Shown one piece after another: positions 61,490-64,000 of a DNA stretch of 64,000 bases. Source of the DNA: Prorocentrum cordatum. Taxonomy: Eukaryota > Sar > Dinophyceae > Prorocentrales > Prorocentraceae. Position 1 is the stretch's first letter. Every line of letters starts with the position of its first letter. The stretch covers positions 196,501 through 260,500 of the forward strand of contig CAUYUJ010004592.1 of assembly GCA_963575745.1 (NCBI GenBank), in the 5' to 3' direction. The position numbers were made by a program, and so were the translations under genes. The notes under the pieces are model-generated. The model made no database searches. It worked only from the letters and a program-made list of their open reading frames with translations, and was not told where the DNA came from.

Positions 61490-62550
61490 GCACAGAGAAC
61501 AGCCGCATCACTACGGACTCGTGCGCAGGCAGTGCGGGAGACACTCGGTGCAAACGGCCGAGAGTTCAGCAACGTGAGTCATCCACCGACCCCCGCTGCC
61601 CTGGGGAGGACAGTCGCGCGAGACATGCGGCTGTCACCCTCCCCCTCTGCCCCCCCCCGCCCCCGGGGGCCTAACGTCCTGCCTTGGGGGGGGAGGCGGG
61701 GGTCTGCGAACTCCTCTGCGCACGTCGGGAGCCCTCGGAGCCTGCCTTCCACGACGGTGCAAACAGGGCCCCAACACGCCAGACCAGCCTTAGGAACACC
61801 CACGGTGGCCCAAATAGGGCGGAACGGGGCCCCAAAGACGCCCCGCGAGGGCCCCGATTGGCAAAACCAATTGATTCCCCTAGGCCTTCAAGAAGACCTC
61901 CAAAAGGCATGCGCGAGAAATCCAAGGCCAAAGCCGGCCGGCCGCGCGCCTACGACCGCTGTACAACCACATGCGCGAGCCGCGGATGAAAAGTCGGTCC
62001 GCCGTACGACGGCGTTCCTGCCCGTGGAACACCGCGACAAACTGCTCCGACGGGGCGCGTGGGCGGCTCAAGACGCAGTCGGACCCCAAAGGTATGATAC
62101 ATGGGCGACTGGTCTCTTGGATTGTGGCCGCAGGTGCGTGTCGTCACCAACTTTTGCGTCGGCGGCTAGGAAGAGTGACTGCGCTGGCGGATAGGGCAAA
62201 CGTAGGGCATACAATTGCGAATTAAGCCGCGATGCGCGTGAGGAAGAAGAGAAAAGGCCCGGCGCGGGCGGGAGGGAAATGGAAGCCGGGCCCGCTCAGA
62301 GCGGGGCCAGGCCGCGGCAGGGGCAGCGCCGGGGCAGCGGGGCGGCGGCCGCAGGGCAGCCGGGGTGGCGCAGCAGCCAGGAGCGGCAGCGCCTGGCGGG
62401 GGGAAATGCCCAGCCTGTACTGGGGGCGAGCAGCGCAGCGAAGCGGCCGTGCGCCCAAATGGGACCGACCTCCAGGAGGAAGGAGTGCGAGCAGAGGCGC
62501 CGAGATACACGGGACCTGCGAGGCGCCTCTGAGCGACGTCACCAACACAT
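61490..62550. other. Unassigned GC-rich sequence
   Basis: Overlapping frames on both strands with Ala/Arg/Pro bias. A short CCAAGAGG-like stretch near 61830-61900. Nothing identified. Confidence 0.3.
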
Positions 62551-62552
62551 AC

Positions 62553-62651
62553 CAGGTACACCGATGGGCATTCGCCCAGGTCCCACACGGGCCACCGCCG
62601 CAAAACTGCCAAGCGACAGTCAGCTCCCAAATTGACCCTCTCGGTCAGGGC
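62553..62651 (-). CDS. Candidate 33-codon exon, unknown gene
   Basis: 99 nt, phase 0/0, bounded by cgtggag|GCC and CTG|GTATGT (a canonical donor). Encodes ALTERVNLGADCRLAVLRRW then PVWDLGECPSVYL, far less biased than its surroundings. No domain recognised. Confidence 0.35.
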
Positions 62652-62734
62652 CTCCACGAGGCAAAACAAATTGTTACACATTTCGCGGTTTCGGGGTCGT
62701 TGTGTCGGGTGTTGATGCAAGCCCTAGGCGGCCC

Positions 62735-63015
62735 GCGAGCCCCCCCAGATCAGCCCCACGACTGCTAAGAAACCGACAAGAAGGTCGGATACGGCCCCAG
62801 AGGGCCCCGGTCCAAGACGGCCCTACAGGCCTTCACGAGGGCCCCAATAAGGGAAATTCGCAGGGGCCCCAACTGCCCCACCCAATACCATGCCACCCAG
62901 GACGCCAACCATGCCCTCAAGAGGCCCCCAAGAAGCCCCCAGAAGGCCCCCAAAAGCATTGAAAAAGGCTCCCACGAGACCGCCCACAGTGACTCCACGA
63001 GGCCCTGCAACAGAT
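62735..63015. repeat. CCAAGAGGCCC-family block
   Basis: Units such as GAGGCCCCCAAGAAGCCCCC, then an A-rich stretch. Confidence 0.7.
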
Positions 63016-63524
63016 GAGGAGGCAAATAATGACAAACCAGCAACAGCTACACGCAGGCACCAGGGCGGGAAGCAGCAAACAACACACACGACATCGGAGG
63101 CAACACTGTTCCTTTCTGTATGGGGTCGCCAACATAGCGTGAACTTCTTGAGCAACGTTTTATTGAGGAGATCTAAACGCATAGTCCGACTACACCGTTT
63201 CGTGTTTAGGGTGTTTCGCTAGATGCGTCGGATTGTTTCGACAGCTTCGTGTTTGGTGACACTATGGGTCCAGTAGTTTCGGGGGACCTGGGTTGTGCAA
63301 GCCTCGAACCTGGCCGAACCTGGAACAGCGCTTGCACTTAAAAACTGCAACGGCGGAGACATCGGTGCGATCAAAAGCTGCCACCGTGTGCCCTGACCCC
63401 TTGGATGGGTGAACGCTGAAGCCTCCGAACCCGCTTGGGCCCGCAAAAATCCCCACACAAGTCTCCGCGGCAGGTTGGACAGCTCGGAAGCTGGAGGGGG
63501 AGTGCGGCGTGGCCCCAACCAAGG

Positions 63525-63845
63525 AGTCGCTTTCGGTGTCGGTTCGTGTCGCGCGGAGGGGAGAGGCGAAGGTGCGCGGTAGCGGCGATGTGTCTGCCGA
63601 AGATGGGGCCACCTCGGGCAACAAATTTCCTGGTGGGCCTCGCGGTGCAGTCCCATGGTTGTCCCGCTGGTTGTCCCGCGGGTGGCTTGTTTCACGCGCT
63701 GTACAATGATTGTCCAGCCGCTTGTTTCGCGGATTGCGCCGTAACTGACCCGCGTGCTCTCCCGAGTGCTGTCCCGTGGATTACACCGCGGGTGATCATG
63801 CGTGTGGTCCTGCGGGCCGTCGCGAGGTTGTCCCGCGGTTGCGGT
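63525..63845 (+). repeat. Dispersed repeat D4, copy 2
   Basis: GGTGTCGGTTCGTGTCGCGC lead, then GGTTGTCCCGCTGGTTGTCC units to 63843, as at 13960-14290. Confidence 0.65.
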
Positions 63846-63884
63846 TTCCCCCAGATGCCATCCACGCAGACAACACATATACAT

Positions 63885-63975
63885 CTGTGTATAAACACAG
63901 GCGTATAAATATATCACTCATACTCCATAGGTGTATAATGGTACACATATATATATATGTGTATATACTCATATC
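63885..63975. repeat. ATAC/TATA microsatellite
   Basis: ACATATACATC, then CACATATATATATATGTGTA near the window end. Confidence 0.8.
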
Positions 63976-64000
63976 AGCCAGCGTTGACTCCAAATTGATT

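Overview
The window is nuclear DNA of a dinoflagellate, or a very close relative. It is GC-rich and about half repeats. Open frames are short and broken, and recognisable protein domains are split over small exons with GT, GC or GA donors and AG|G-type acceptors. Two retrotransposons carry a near-perfect copy of the dinoflagellate trans-spliced leader (SL) at their 5' ends. There are no prokaryotic operons, rRNAs, tRNAs or CRISPR arrays. A run of 100 Ns (35440-35539) marks a scaffold join, so order across it rests on the assembly.

Layout. (1) 1.8-14.6 kb, minus strand: part of one gene for a tandem PDZ-like repeat protein. Eight exons join in a consistent reading frame. Introns hold foldback elements, a composite dispersed repeat, an 89-bp satellite and microsatellites. 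(2) 15.4-29.0 kb: an 89-bp satellite array and a GAT tract, interrupted by two different decayed LINE-type retrotransposons, both on the minus strand. Element B (16960-23210) has zinc ribbon, coiled coil, AP endonuclease, reverse transcriptase, zinc knuckle and RNase H. Element A (23631-28787) has a coiled-coil ORF1, AP endonuclease, reverse transcriptase and zinc knuckle. (3) 29.2-34.2 kb: an acidic exon, repeat blocks, and a short Ala-rich helical protein gene on the minus strand with an intron made from a mobile element. (4) 34.3-47.2 kb: mostly repeats, including a 1-kb TAG microsatellite, a minisatellite flanked by inverted GGTTCGAACC arrays, and long blocks of the CCAAGAGGCCC family. (5) 47.2-52.3 kb: a recent 2.56-kb tandem duplication. 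(6) 52.3-64 kb: more dispersed repeats, the last exon of a membrane protein gene (minus strand), and a few weaker exon candidates.

Features with the most biological content: SL sequences forming the outer 5' edge of two unrelated LINEs, which implies insertion of trans-spliced retrotransposon mRNA; two short TIR element families that behave like introners (ready-made introns), one with 5-6 bp target duplications and one copy splitting a reading frame that reads through cleanly once removed; and several foldback (palindromic) elements. All likely genes run on the minus strand, in keeping with the unidirectional gene clusters known from dinoflagellates. Every call was made by eye without alignment software. 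Exon borders inferred from frame and splice signals need transcript support.
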